DNA of 64,000 nt from Caulifigura coniformis (GTDB lineage: Bacteria > Planctomycetota > Planctomycetia > Planctomycetales > Planctomycetaceae), in NCBI RefSeq assembly GCF_007745175.1, contig NZ_CP036271.1:558001-622000 (forward strand), given 5' to 3'. Shown piece after piece: positions 46,932 to 58,143 of this stretch (positions are counted from its first letter, which is position 1; every line of letters starts with the position of its first letter). A program made the translations under genes and the position numbers. The notes below the pieces were generated by a model. That model saw only the letters and a list, made by a program, of their open reading frames with translations. It had not been told where the DNA came from and did not search any database.

Positions 46932-48374
46932 TCAGCGATTCTTGAGGCTCTTCAGTGCTTCGAGAGCGTCATCCCGTGCTTCGGCGTGATCGACGATCGG
47001 CTCGGGATAATCCTTTCCCGCCGTGATGCCGGCCTGCGCCAGGTCCGCGGTCGGTGCCGCCCACGGTTCGTGAATCCACTTCGTCGGGCAGTTCACGAGT
47101 TCGGGCACCCATTTCCGGACATAGGCCCCTTCGGGGTCGAACTTCTTGCCCTGCAGTGTGGGATTGAAGACCCGGAAGTACGGAGCGGCATCGGCCCCGC
47201 AGCCGCCGACCCACTGCCAGTTGAACGTGTTCTGCGCGAGGTCGGCGTCGACGAGCGTGTCCCAGAACCAGCGGGCGCCGTCGAGCCAGTTGTGTCGCAG
47301 GTCTTTCGTCAGGAAAGAGCCCACGATCATGCGGACGCGGTTGTGCATCCAGCCGGTCCGCCACAACTGTCTCATGCCCGCATCGACGATCGGATAGCCG
47401 GTGAGGCCGCGCTGCCAGGCCCGTTCGTACGACTGACTGTGCTTCCACGGGAACCGGCGGAACTCTTCCCGCAGCGCCGTTTTCGGAGTGAAGGGGAAAT
47501 GGTGCAGCACATGATGCGTGAATTCGCGCCAGCCGAGTTCCGCGAGGAACACGCTCGCGGCGGCCGCCGTGACGACGCCGTCATCGATCCACTTGTGAAC
47601 GGCCTTCCAGACCTGCCGTGGGTTGATCTCGCCAAAATGGAGATGCGGCGACAGGCGGGATGAGCCTTCGTGGTCGGGCCGGTTGCGTTCGGTGGGATAG
47701 TCGGCGATCGATTTCCGGAGGGCCGAAAGCCGGGCGTGGGCTCCTGCTTCACCGGGTGTCCAGACGTCTCCGAATTCCCTGTCCCAGGGGATCGTCGGAA
47801 GGAGTTGCAGGTCGCTCAGCGCTTCCGAGCGTGGCCATTTCGATGGAACGTTCAACGAACGGGGCTTGCCGAGCGGAGCGTCGATTGTCGACGCCCGTTT
47901 CTGGCAGGCCTTCCAGTACGGCGTGAAGACCTGGTACGGCCTGTCCTGCTGCGTGCGGATGTCATCGGGCTCGAACAGCAGGTGTCCCGGGAACGATTCG
48001 AACTCCACTCCGTCCTTTGTCAGCCGCGTGGCGACGTCGCGTTCGATTTTCCTCGCGGCCGGTTCGTAACGGCGATGACAGTGGACGGCCGTGGCCCCGG
48101 TCTCGTCCGCGAGCCTGGAAAGCTCAGTCTCGGTCCGGCCGTTCCGCAGGATGAGACGCGAGCCGAGCGATTTCAGGTCGTCGTCCAGCTTCTCCAGGCT
48201 GTGGTGCAGCCACCACTTCGAGGCTCCGCCCGGGGGCCATTCCCCCTCCGCCGTTTCATCGAGGATGAAGACGGGAATCACCGGACCGCCCCGCCGGGCC
48301 AGGCTCTCCAGTACCGCGTGATCGCTGAGACGAAGGTCGTGGCGAAGCCATAAGATCACTGCAGTCTGCGACAT
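46932..48374 (-). CDS. phrB: Deoxyribodipyrimidine photolyase
   Basis: Photolyase splits UV-induced pyrimidine dimers using blue light and FAD. The 480-residue protein has the N-terminal antenna domain (VILWLRHDLRLSDHAVLESL). The FAD-binding C-terminal domain includes SRLSPHLHFGEINPRQVW, WREFTHHVLHHFP, GYPIVDAGMRQLWRTGWMHNR and WNWQWVGGCGADAAPYFRVFNP. The last block is typical of class I CPD photolyases. Length matches E. coli PhrB (472). The ATG at 48374 is preferred; a GTG at 48386 would add four residues. It converges on the DUF1501 gene. Confidence 0.95.
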   Translation of the reverse strand: MSQTAVILWLRHDLRLSDHAVLESLARRGGPVIPVFILDETAEGEWPPGGASKWWLHHSLEKLDDDLKSLGSRLILRNGRTETELSRLADETGATAVHCHRRYEPAARKIERDVATRLTKDGVEFESFPGHLLFEPDDIRTQQDRPYQVFTPYWKACQKRASTIDAPLGKPRSLNVPSKWPRSEALSDLQLLPTIPWDREFGDVWTPGEAGAHARLSALRKSIADYPTERNRPDHEGSSRLSPHLHFGEINPRQVWKAVHKWIDDGVVTAAAASVFLAELGWREFTHHVLHHFPFTPKTALREEFRRFPWKHSQSYERAWQRGLTGYPIVDAGMRQLWRTGWMHNRVRMIVGSFLTKDLRHNWLDGARWFWDTLVDADLAQNTFNWQWVGGCGADAAPYFRVFNPTLQGKKFDPEGAYVRKWVPELVNCPTKWIHEPWAAPTADLAQAGITAGKDYPEPIVDHAEARDDALEALKSLKNR

Positions 48375-48518
48375 CGGTCGATTCACGCTTCCGGAAGAGG
48401 AAACCCGTCGTCCAGTCCATTCCGACGGGGCGAGTCCTCAACCGCAAATGCCGTGCGCCTGTCACGCTCCTCCGGGAGAAAGCCGCGATCTGCTGTCGGA
48501 CGGCGGCTTCGTGCGCGG

Positions 48519-49541
48519 TCAGACGACCTCCCACGTCTCGGCTCCGGCGAACAGCTCATCCAGGTTGCCTGGTCCCAGTTTGGCTTCGACATCCTGCACC
48601 TGCTGGACGACGGCCCCGTCAAAGGTTGGCCGCGACACCGCCCGGAACACGCCCATCGGTTCCGGGCTCAGCGGCCAGCGCATCTGTGCCAGCCGGAACG
48701 CGTGGCTGGGATCATCGGCCTGTTCATCGTGGAACAAGAGGTCGTCGCTGGCGATCGACGCGACGTCCACGATCTCCGGCAGCCCCTTGCCGTTCAGACG
48801 AACGCCCCTCTCCCCCTGCTTGCCGAACACCAGCGGCTTTCCCTGCTCGAGGTAGATGCAGTGTTCATTCTTCGTCGCCTTGTCGGACGCGTATTCGAAC
48901 GCGCCGGTATTGAACACGTTGCAGTCCTGGTAGACCTCCACGAACGCCGTCCCTTCGTGGTGGGCTGCCCGTTCGAGAACCATCGTGAGGTGCTGGATGT
49001 CGACATCCACGCTCCGGGCGGCGAAGGTGGCCCCCGCTCCGATGGCGACCGACAGCGGTGACAGCGGACGGTCGACCGCGCCGAAGGGAGTGCTCTTCGT
49101 CTTCTGTCCCTGCGGGCTGGTCGGCGAGTACTGCCCTTTCGTCAGGCCGTAGATCTGGTTGTTGAACAGCAGGATCTTCAGGTTCACGTTCCGGCGGATG
49201 GCGTGCAGCAGGTGATTTCCGCCAATCGACAGAGCATCGCCGTCCCCGGTGATGACCCACACCTGCAGGTCGGGCCGCGACAGCTTGAGGCCGGTGGCAA
49301 TGGCCGGCGCCCGGCCGTGGATACCGTGGACTCCATAGGTGTTCAGGTAGTACGGAAAGCGGCTCGAACAGCCGATGCCGGACACGAACACGAACTTCTC
49401 GCGAGGAACTCCGAGCGTTGGCAGGATTTTTTTCACCTGCGCGAGGATCGAGTAGTCGCCGCACCGCGGGCACCAGCGGATTTCCTGGTCGCTGGCGAAG
49501 TCTTTCGGAGTCAGAACAGGAAGCGGGGTGATGGTCGACAT
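48519..49541 (-). CDS. korB: 2-oxoacid:ferredoxin oxidoreductase, beta subunit
   Basis: The 340-residue beta subunit binds thiamine pyrophosphate. It has CPRCGDY with Cys24 and Cys27, Cys58 in SGIGCSSRFPYY, and the TPP motif GDGDALSIGGNHLLH (99-113) ending in NNQIYGLTKGQYSPTS. The cysteines likely ligand a [4Fe-4S] cluster. Together with the alpha/gamma subunit encoded 74 bases upstream it oxidises a 2-oxoacid (2-oxoglutarate or pyruvate) to acyl-CoA and reduces ferredoxin. The C-terminal third contains a less usual domain ending at about 340. The start at 49541 (MSTITPLPVLT) replaces a longer frame. Confidence 0.92.
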   Translation of the reverse strand: MSTITPLPVLTPKDFASDQEIRWCPRCGDYSILAQVKKILPTLGVPREKFVFVSGIGCSSRFPYYLNTYGVHGIHGRAPAIATGLKLSRPDLQVWVITGDGDALSIGGNHLLHAIRRNVNLKILLFNNQIYGLTKGQYSPTSPQGQKTKSTPFGAVDRPLSPLSVAIGAGATFAARSVDVDIQHLTMVLERAAHHEGTAFVEVYQDCNVFNTGAFEYASDKATKNEHCIYLEQGKPLVFGKQGERGVRLNGKGLPEIVDVASIASDDLLFHDEQADDPSHAFRLAQMRWPLSPEPMGVFRAVSRPTFDGAVVQQVQDVEAKLGPGNLDELFAGAETWEVV

Positions 49542-49615
49542 GGTTTCCGGATTCCAGAGGAGGGTTCGCGGCCTGGATTTGGATGACGGATGACGCGGGA
49601 GAGCGGGGGGAGTGT

Positions 49616-51484
<1,869 letters not shown>

Positions 51485-52427
51485 AGAAGGGGTACTCCCG
51501 CAAGTTGAGTGCAAACCGGGAAGTGGAAACGCCAGGCAGCGAAGCGAAGCAGCAGGTCACGGCAGCCGGTTCATCGCCCGGCTGAAGGAACACGGGCTGA
51601 GGGAACACGGGGAGCATGCGACGGGAGAAGAGCCGTCGACCGGAAAGACTGTGCCGCGGGCCGCGTCGTGATGACGCGTCGCCGCGATCCATCATCTCGG
51701 CCCGCTTCATGGCGGTTCGCCATCAGGGACAGAAGGCCAGGGCGGCCCTTTCGAGCGCCGGCCGAAGCCTCATCATCCATTGTTTCCGCCCGACGGACGT
51801 TTGAAAAGGACGCGGCGGCAAGTTGGGGCCGGGGTGGGCCATTCGGGAGGGCGAAGCTCTTCTGAGCTTCGTCCGGGACTGGACCCTGCGAGGTGAAGGA
51901 CTTCGTTCCGGCCCCGGTCTCTGTGCTGTCGAACGCGATGGATGCATGCCGGTGGAACGCCCGCTCCACAGTGATTGCGGCTGGCCGGATGCGGCTTCTC
52001 ATGAACTCCTTCTGAACATTGGAGATCCGGTGGTTCATTCGACCGGCGGCTAGCGCCTTGCCGCTCACTGGAGGAAGGCCGGAGCCTTGCCATCCTGCCC
52101 TCTGGCGAATGGGCCCGGGCGCCGGGGGAGGGCAACGACGCAAGAAGTACGGGGCCAGGGGGCGGTACGTTACAGATGCCATTCCTCCCTTGGAAACTCC
52201 GGAAGTGCGTGGCAGGCCTCCACAGACGGACGTTCCGGCAGGCCGGAGAAGTTTCGGGTTTTGACGGATTTCCGCGAATCATGTTCATCGTTCCCTCCAC
52301 CCTTCATGGGGAGTTGCGCGCGGAACTCCGCGTCACGTTCCGCGGCGGGCGGGAGAAGACAATATGATCCCGGGAGCCTCGGCCAGCGTTTCCCTTTTCG
52401 ACTGGCGGGCTCCCGGGAATCCCTTCC
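51485..52427. other. Long stretch without a confident gene
   Basis: About 940 bases between korA and the PqiA-MCE gene. Several frames are open but none has a convincing start or domain. A hairpin sits at 51852-51871 (CGAAGCTC paired with GAGCTTCG around TTCT). No tRNA-like or riboswitch-like fold is apparent. Both flanking promoters should lie here. Confidence 0.45.
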
Positions 52428-54419
52428 ATGCACCTGGCGGCATGTCATTGCTGTGGCTTGATCCAGACTCTCGAAGGCATCGCCGGTCGGGCCGACTGCG
52501 TTCGTTGTGAGACCCGACTGGCTCACAGTGAAACGCGGCGCGACAACCAGCCCGCGGCGGCTGCTGCGGCTGCCGCGTTGATCCTCTACGTCCCGGCCGT
52601 CACGCTCCCGTTCCTGCGGATCGAGCGGCTGGGCCTCTTCAGCGACAACAGTCTGCTGGGGGGCATCGCCGCGCTGTTCGACGAGGGGCATCATTTCGTC
52701 GGGGCGGTCGTGCTCTGCTTCTCGGTCATCCTGCCGCTGCTGAAGCTCGGTGCGCTGTTGACGCTCAGCCTGCGCAAGAACTGGGTTCCGCAACGGCATC
52801 GGGCGATCACCTATCGCATCGTCGAGCAACTGGGACGCTGGGGAATGCTGGATGTGCTGCTCGTGGCCGTGATGATCGCGTTCGTGAAGCTGGGCAACCT
52901 CGTGCATTTCTCGGCCGGCCCCGGCCTGGCGATGTTCGCCAGCTTCGTCCTCGTCAGTATCGCGGCGAGCGTGCTGTTCGATCCCCACATCATGTGGCAC
53001 GACAGCGAGCCGGCCACGCCTGCTCCGGCCGCGACCACTCCAGAACCGGTCCCCGCCTCCATCCCCAAAGCCAAGCCCTCCCCGCCGCGGCCGAGCTGGG
53101 CGTGGCTCATCGCGCTCTTCGCGCTGGTGGGGGCCGTCGCCGCGTGGCGCTCGGTCCAGAAAGAGCAGGGGCGTCTGATCGAGATTTCCTTCCGCGAAGG
53201 ACACGGTCTGAGGGCCGGCAGCGAGCTGAAGCACCTCGGCATCGCCGTCGGCCGCGTCGAATCGCTGGCCCTCAGCGACAATGCCACGTCGATCGACGTG
53301 GCGGTCCGTTTGACCCCCCAGGGAGAATCGATCGCCCGTCGTGGTTCGCAATTCTGGATCGTGCGTCCGCAGGTCGATCTCGCGGGCGTCCGCGGACTGG
53401 AAACCGTGATTGGCGACAAGCTCCTGGCCGTGGAGCCGGGCCCGCTTGATGGACCTCTCACTTCGCGCTTCGTCGGTCTCGAAGAGCCCCCGCTGCCCGA
53501 TGCGGGAATTGAAGGAGGGCTTGCCATCGTCTTTCAGGCGACCAAGGCCGATGGCCTGGGACCGGGCGTTCCCGTGTTCTACCGCGGCATTCGCGTGGGG
53601 AGCATTCTGTCCACCGTCCTTGCGGGGGACGGCAGTGCGATCGAAGCCCAGGCGGTCATCCGACCCGAATTTCGCCCGCTCGTGCGGGAGAATGCCGAGT
53701 TCTGGAACGCGAGCGGCGTCAGCGTCGAAGCGGCGCTGACCTCCTTCCGCGTGCAGGTCGGGCCGGTGGAAAGCTGGCTCCGCGGGCGGGTGGAGTTTGC
53801 CGTGCCGAACACGCCCGGACCTGAAGCGAAGGACGGCGCCCGCTTCCTCCTGGCGGACAGGCCCGACCCCGAATGGCTCACCTGGTCGCCGGCCCTGACG
53901 ACGGGCCGGTCAAAGGCCGGGTTCCAGCGCCCGCCGGTGGAACGCGCCCTCCTGACGTGGACGTCGCAGTCGTGGTTTCGCACGAAGGCCCAGTCGACGG
54001 CCGGGTGGCTGCTACCCGTGAAGGAGGGGTATCTCGGCCCGCGCGACCTCTTTCCCGCGGATCTGCCGACGGCTTCGCTGACGTTCGCCGGCCGGACCGT
54101 TGAACTCGCCTCGGCCACGAAGGTCGAACGCGGCCCGGAGATCGTCCTGCTCAAAACGCCGGATTCGCCTCCGCTTGTCGCGACCGAACGCACGGCGAAC
54201 CAGCCCGAGGACGGCTATCTCGTCGCGGGGAACGATGCGCCCGTGTTCATTGCGGCCGCCCGTATGAAGGTCGAAAAGGGACGCTGGACCCTCGACTCCG
54301 CGATCAACCTCCCGGACGACTGGGTTGGCGCGGCGTTCGTGGCGGCGAGCGACCGGGCCGTCATCGGTCTGTTTCGATCGGAGGACGACACACGCTGGAT
54401 CGCCCCGCTTGCGCGGTGA
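52428..54419 (+). CDS. PqiA-like membrane domain fused to two MCE domains (PqiA-PqiB fusion)
   Basis: The 663-residue protein opens with a zinc ribbon (CHCC at 6-9, CVRC at 24-27) and about four membrane spans to residue 185, matching one PqiA unit. A short Pro-rich linker and another span (AWLIALFALVGAVAAW, about 225-242) follow. Two MCE/MlaD domains come next, at about 250-335 (ISFREGHGLRAGSELKHLGI) and 365-450 (VFQATKADGLGPGVPVFYRG). The last 190 residues are beta-rich. PqiA and PqiB are separate proteins in E. coli and move lipids across the envelope. The fusion is clear from one continuous frame. No lipid ATPase gene (MlaF-like) is nearby. Confidence 0.83.
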   Translation: MHLAACHCCGLIQTLEGIAGRADCVRCETRLAHSETRRDNQPAAAAAAAALILYVPAVTLPFLRIERLGLFSDNSLLGGIAALFDEGHHFVGAVVLCFSVILPLLKLGALLTLSLRKNWVPQRHRAITYRIVEQLGRWGMLDVLLVAVMIAFVKLGNLVHFSAGPGLAMFASFVLVSIAASVLFDPHIMWHDSEPATPAPAATTPEPVPASIPKAKPSPPRPSWAWLIALFALVGAVAAWRSVQKEQGRLIEISFREGHGLRAGSELKHLGIAVGRVESLALSDNATSIDVAVRLTPQGESIARRGSQFWIVRPQVDLAGVRGLETVIGDKLLAVEPGPLDGPLTSRFVGLEEPPLPDAGIEGGLAIVFQATKADGLGPGVPVFYRGIRVGSILSTVLAGDGSAIEAQAVIRPEFRPLVRENAEFWNASGVSVEAALTSFRVQVGPVESWLRGRVEFAVPNTPGPEAKDGARFLLADRPDPEWLTWSPALTTGRSKAGFQRPPVERALLTWTSQSWFRTKAQSTAGWLLPVKEGYLGPRDLFPADLPTASLTFAGRTVELASATKVERGPEIVLLKTPDSPPLVATERTANQPEDGYLVAGNDAPVFIAAARMKVEKGRWTLDSAINLPDDWVGAAFVAASDRAVIGLFRSEDDTRWIAPLAR

Positions 54420-54475
54420 GGTGGAAACGCGTTTCGAGACGCCGGGCTTTTGCCTTGCGCCGCGCTTCCCCCGGC

Positions 54476-55660
54476 TTACTTCGAAACGGCGGCCAGTGAC
54501 TGCCGCGCGACGACGATCTCTTCGTTGGTCGGCACGACCCAGATCTGCGTCCGGCTTCCGGGAGTCGACAGGCAGACCTCGCCTTTGACCGACTGGTTCT
54601 TCGCTTCGTCGAGTTCGATTCCCGCGAAGTCGAGGTTCTCGCAGACCTGCCGGCGCATGCGGGACGAGTTCTCCCCGATGCCGCCGGTGAACACGATGGC
54701 ATCCGCGCCGTTGAGCACGACGAGGTAAGAGCCCAGGTACTGGCGGATCGACGCCGCGAACACATTCAGCGCGAGTTCAGCCCGTTCGTTTCCCTTGGCC
54801 GCCGCCTCCTCGACATCCCGCATGTCGGGTGAGACGCCGCTGAGCCCCAGCAGTCCACTCCGTTCCGACAGGTCTTCGAGGATCTGGGGGAGCGTCTTGC
54901 CGCTGAGCTTCAGCAGGATCGGAAGGGCAAAAGGATCGAAGTCGCCCACACGATTGTTCTGAAGCAGGCCCGTCTGCGGGCTGAGGCCCATCGAGGTCGC
55001 CTGCGAAACGCCCCCTTTGATGGCGCACAGCGAATTGCTTCCACCCAGGTGGCAGGAGATCACTTTCAGGTCATTGCGTCCCAGCAGCTCGGCCATGCGC
55101 GTGCCGATATAGCGATGGCTGGCGCCGTGGAAGCCCCATTTCTGGATGGCGTATTTCTCCTTCCACTCATAGGGGGCGGCGTAGGTTCGCAGGGCGGGAG
55201 AGATCGTGTCGTGAAACGCCGTTTCCAGGGCGGCCACGAGCGGGATCTGCGGGAACGCGGCCCGCAGCTGCCGCATCGCCTTCGCATAAGGCGGGTTGTG
55301 GGCCGGGGCGACGTCGAACAGGCGCTCCATCTCCGCGAGGAGCGGTTCATCGACAATGCGGATGCCGCTGTAATGACCGGCGAAGACGGCCTTGAATCCG
55401 ATCGCTTTCACCTCGTCGGCCGACTTGAGACATCCGTGCTGCGGATCGGTGAGCTGGTCGAGGCACATCTGCACCGCGGCCGCGTGATCGGGAATGGAGC
55501 GGCTGATCTCCTCTTTGTGCGATCCGATTTCGACGGTGCAGCGGCTTTCGGCCTGGCCGATGCGGTCGATGCCGCCCCGCGCGAGCTGCCGCTCGGCCGG
55601 CATGTCGTACACGCGATACTTGAACGAAGTGGAACCGAGGTTGGCGACGAGGATGATCAT
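54476..55660 (-). CDS. ackA: Acetate kinase-like protein (divergent)
   Basis: The 394-residue protein matches the acetate kinase fold. Phosphate-binding N-terminus is [15 protein letters not shown] (usual form NxGSSSLK). Other features are the [10 protein letters not shown] block, [33 protein letters not shown] and [13 protein letters not shown]. The position of the usual HLGNGAS motif reads HLGGSNS, and the usual GDIDP reads GDFDPFALP. These substitutions suggest a changed substrate site or a subfamily variant. Standard enzymes convert acetyl phosphate plus ADP to acetate and ATP. No phosphotransacetylase gene is adjacent. Confidence 0.85.
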   Translation of the reverse strand: MIILVANLGSTSFKYRVYDMPAERQLARGGIDRIGQAESRCTVEIGSHKEEISRSIPDHAAAVQMCLDQLTDPQHGCLKSADEVKAIGFKAVFAGHYSGIRIVDEPLLAEMERLFDVAPAHNPPYAKAMRQLRAAFPQIPLVAALETAFHDTISPALRTYAAPYEWKEKYAIQKWGFHGASHRYIGTRMAELLGRNDLKVISCHLGGSNSLCAIKGGVSQATSMGLSPQTGLLQNNRVGDFDPFALPILLKLSGKTLPQILEDLSERSGLLGLSGVSPDMRDVEEAAAKGNERAELALNVFAASIRQYLGSYLVVLNGADAIVFTGGIGENSSRMRRQVCENLDFAGIELDEAKNQSVKGEVCLSTPGSRTQIWVVPTNEEIVVARQSLAAVSK

Positions 55661-55797
55661 GGAGTCTGCAATCGGGGTGACGATCGGAAGAGGATCGCCA
55701 AAACCGCTCGCATTGCAACCCGACGAAATCCCCCGGGCGGGCGGTTTTTCGATCGTTCGGTCTCGCTTGATGAGATGTGTGTCGCCCTCCGGAAGCT

Positions 55798-57114
55798 ATG
55801 CTGCAGGCCTACCCGGGATTCCACATGCACCGACCAGCATCCATCGCGAGGCGCGTTCGACGGGCCGTCGCGCGGCTGCATCGCGATGAGCGCGGCATCA
55901 CCAGCCTGTTGTCGCTGGTGGCGGTCATGCTGTTCACGATGCTGCTGGTGATGCTCACCAACATCGTCAGGCATGTGGATGACAAGGTCCGCATGCAGAA
56001 CGCCGCGGATGCGGCGGCGTTTTCCGGGGCGGCAGTCCTCGCTCGCGGCATGAACGCGATCGCGTTCGCCAACCATCTCGAGGCCGAAACTTTCGCTCTC
56101 ACGGCTCTCCTGCGGGCCCTGGAGGACCGAGGCTCCCAGACCGCGCGGCAGCTGCTCCCCGTGATGAACGTGGTCCTCGGAACGCCGGAACCGGTGTTGC
56201 CCGTGACCGGGGACCGGCTGATCCCCGCATACCAGCGGGACGTCGTTGCCCTGTTCCCCGACCTCGCGCGACAGGTGACGCAGGAGATCGCGCTGCGACA
56301 CGGACTTCCGCAGGGCCGGCTTCCACAGGGGACGCTTCAGGCACAGGGGGTCTCGCCGGCGGGGTTTGGACCGCGAGGACCGCAATCCGGAGTGCTCTGG
56401 CTGTCGCGCGGCGCGGCTGTCGGGGTCGCGGATGAGCTGGACCCCGCGGAACGGACGTTGCCGGTGATCGATCCGGGGAGCGATGGTTCCGACTGGGCCC
56501 GGCTGCCGGACATTGGCGATCGGCAGGCGCTGGCCGTCGTTCGCCGCCTGGAAACCGCGACCGAGGCGCTCCGAGTTCTGCATGACCAGCTTCCCGCCAG
56601 TCGCCGGCAAGACAGCAGCCTGCTCGGAGACGCCACGCGTTACCTGGTCCGCCTGCTCGAGGTCGACTTTCCGACGACTAACCTTCCGCTCCTGCTGCGT
56701 TCACAGACCGGCGCCGCCGCAGCCCCGGAATCAGCGCCCCTTGAGGACGACTTCGCCGTCATCGCGACGGTGCATCGTGTCTTTGATCGCGAGCATGGCT
56801 CGAAGCTGTTCGTGAATCCGATCGCCAATCGGGCCGATGCCGTCACCTTCGCGCAGGCGGAGTTCTTCCTGCCGCGGCCGCGCTATCGATGTTGTCCGTG
56901 GAGGCTGGAAACGCCCGGGGGCGTGGTCGACAACACCGATCCCTGGCCCCGTGACTGGGACAGCTTCAACCAGACGTGGAGCGTGCGGCTGGTTCCCGCA
57001 GACGAGACCGCCGCGCTGACGATCCTGCAGACGCAGCCGCCGGGAAGCGGGCTGCGGCCGCTGAGCCTGGAGGGCGTCACGCCGCTGGACGTCGAGCGGA
57101 TCAACACGCACTGA
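55798..57114 (+). CDS. TadG-like exported protein with one N-terminal membrane span
   Basis: The 438-residue protein has a basic start (HRPASIARRVRRAVARLHRD), then ERGITSLLSLVAVMLFTMLLVML, a type-IV-pilin-like span, then QNAADAAAFSGAAVLARGMN. The last motif (AADAAAxxGA) is typical of TadG/TadE-like pilus assembly proteins. The remainder of about 370 residues is mixed and ends with no recognisable domain. No other tad genes (tadA, tadB, cpaB) lie close, so its partners are elsewhere or the similarity is only general. Starts at 55798 or 55825 are both possible. Confidence 0.65.
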   Translation: MLQAYPGFHMHRPASIARRVRRAVARLHRDERGITSLLSLVAVMLFTMLLVMLTNIVRHVDDKVRMQNAADAAAFSGAAVLARGMNAIAFANHLEAETFALTALLRALEDRGSQTARQLLPVMNVVLGTPEPVLPVTGDRLIPAYQRDVVALFPDLARQVTQEIALRHGLPQGRLPQGTLQAQGVSPAGFGPRGPQSGVLWLSRGAAVGVADELDPAERTLPVIDPGSDGSDWARLPDIGDRQALAVVRRLETATEALRVLHDQLPASRRQDSSLLGDATRYLVRLLEVDFPTTNLPLLLRSQTGAAAAPESAPLEDDFAVIATVHRVFDREHGSKLFVNPIANRADAVTFAQAEFFLPRPRYRCCPWRLETPGGVVDNTDPWPRDWDSFNQTWSVRLVPADETAALTILQTQPPGSGLRPLSLEGVTPLDVERINTH

Positions 57115-57182
57115 ATGTGTGAATCGGCCCGTTTCCCTGCCGGCATGTCCGGAAATCGGAGTCTCGCTTCCTGATGAAATGA

Positions 57183-57216
57183 CGAACGGCATGTCGACTG
57201 TCCGACATGCCGTTCG
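57183..57216. terminator. Perfect 14-bp hairpin between convergent genes
   Basis: CGAACGGCATGTCG at 57183-57196 is exactly complementary to CGACATGCCGTTCG at 57203-57216 with a 6-base loop. It lies between the TadG-like gene (stop 57114) and the minus-strand VOC gene (stop 57229), so it is a likely bidirectional terminator. No T-run follows. Confidence 0.7.
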
Positions 57217-57228
57217 CTTCATCCGGAC

Positions 57229-57684
57229 CTATTCATTGGGCATGGCGGCGAGCACGATCCAGCCGACGCCGAAGCGGTCCTGCACCATGCCGAACTTCGG
57301 GGAGAAGAACGTTTTCACCATCGGCATCTGCACCTGGCCGCCGACTCCCAGGTCGTGGAAGATCCGTTCGGCATCTTCCGGCGTCTTCGTGGTAATGGTG
57401 AGAGTGATGCCCTGGAACTTGAGTTCGGTCTGGTCGGAGCAGCCGCCGTCCGTGGCCATCAGCTTCGAGTCGCCGACCTGGAATTCGCAGTGGAGGATCT
57501 TGTGTTCGGTTCCGGGCGGAACCATGTTCGGATCGCACGGCTCCGGGCTTTCATTGAACCGCATCTTGAACAGCACTTTCGCCCCCAGCACCTTCTCATA
57601 GAAGGCAAGGGCTTCCTCGGTCTGGCCGAGAAATGCCAGGTAGGGGGTCACTGTCAGGTTGTCGGTAGTTGCTTTGGCGGCCAT
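57229..57684 (-). CDS. VOC family (PhnB-like) protein
   Basis: The 151-residue protein is one VOC unit: LTVTPYLAFLGQTEEALAFYEKVLG, FNESPEPCDPNM, and the end strand MVQDRFGVGWIVLA. The ESPEP and MVPPGTEHKILHCEFQVGD regions are typical of PhnB-like 3-demethylubiquinone-9 3-methyltransferase domain proteins. Metal-binding Glu/His positions cannot be fixed. It is divergent from the adjacent DGPF gene (58 bases between the starts). Its companions in this cluster are another VOC protein, three DGPF proteins and an SRPBCC protein. Confidence 0.85.
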   Translation of the reverse strand: MAAKATTDNLTVTPYLAFLGQTEEALAFYEKVLGAKVLFKMRFNESPEPCDPNMVPPGTEHKILHCEFQVGDSKLMATDGGCSDQTELKFQGITLTITTKTPEDAERIFHDLGVGGQVQMPMVKTFFSPKFGMVQDRFGVGWIVLAAMPNE

Positions 57685-57742
57685 CGTTGTCGATCCTTTT
57701 CAGGGGTCAGTGAGGAACAGGAAAGAACTGGAAGGTGGTCAG

Positions 57743-58141
57743 ATGCAATCACAGTCGTCGTTCATGCTGATCTTTCGCGATACGACTCCCGAGAAGTACG
57801 AGTCGCTCAGCGACGTCGAACGCAAACAAAGCCTCGATCGCTGGAACGCCTGGTACGACGGCATCGCCGCGAACGGGCAGATGAATCATGGACATCCGCT
57901 CCAGCCGGCGGGGCGGCTGGTGTCCTCCCGGTCGCGCGACGCGGTTTTCGACGGCCCCTTCTCGGAAGCGAAGGAAGCCATCGGGGGCTACTTCCTGATC
58001 ACTGCGCGTGATCTCACCGAGGCGGTCGAGATCGCGGAGCGATGCCCGAACCTGCATTACGGGATGACCGTCGAAGTTCGTCCGGTCGCCACCATGTGTC
58101 ATCTCGCGAAGGATCTCGGGATGACCTCCATGCGGTCGTAG
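57743..58141 (+). CDS. YCII-related DGPF-domain protein
   Basis: The 132-residue protein contains the DGPF motif in the stretch DAVFDGPFSEAKEAIGGYFL, typical of the YCII-related family with a ferredoxin-like fold. GGAAGG lies 5 bases before the ATG. In other bacteria these proteins are often next to ECF-type sigma factors, but none is found here. It is on the plus strand between minus-strand VOC genes, starting 58 bases from the divergent PhnB-like gene and ending 2 bases from the convergent VOC gene. Confidence 0.85.
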   Translation: MQSQSSFMLIFRDTTPEKYESLSDVERKQSLDRWNAWYDGIAANGQMNHGHPLQPAGRLVSSRSRDAVFDGPFSEAKEAIGGYFLITARDLTEAVEIAERCPNLHYGMTVEVRPVATMCHLAKDLGMTSMRS

Positions 58142-58143
58142 TT

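Noticed and set aside
51571..52182. 203-codon minus-strand frame
   Set aside because: No start signal, no domain, low-complexity composition.
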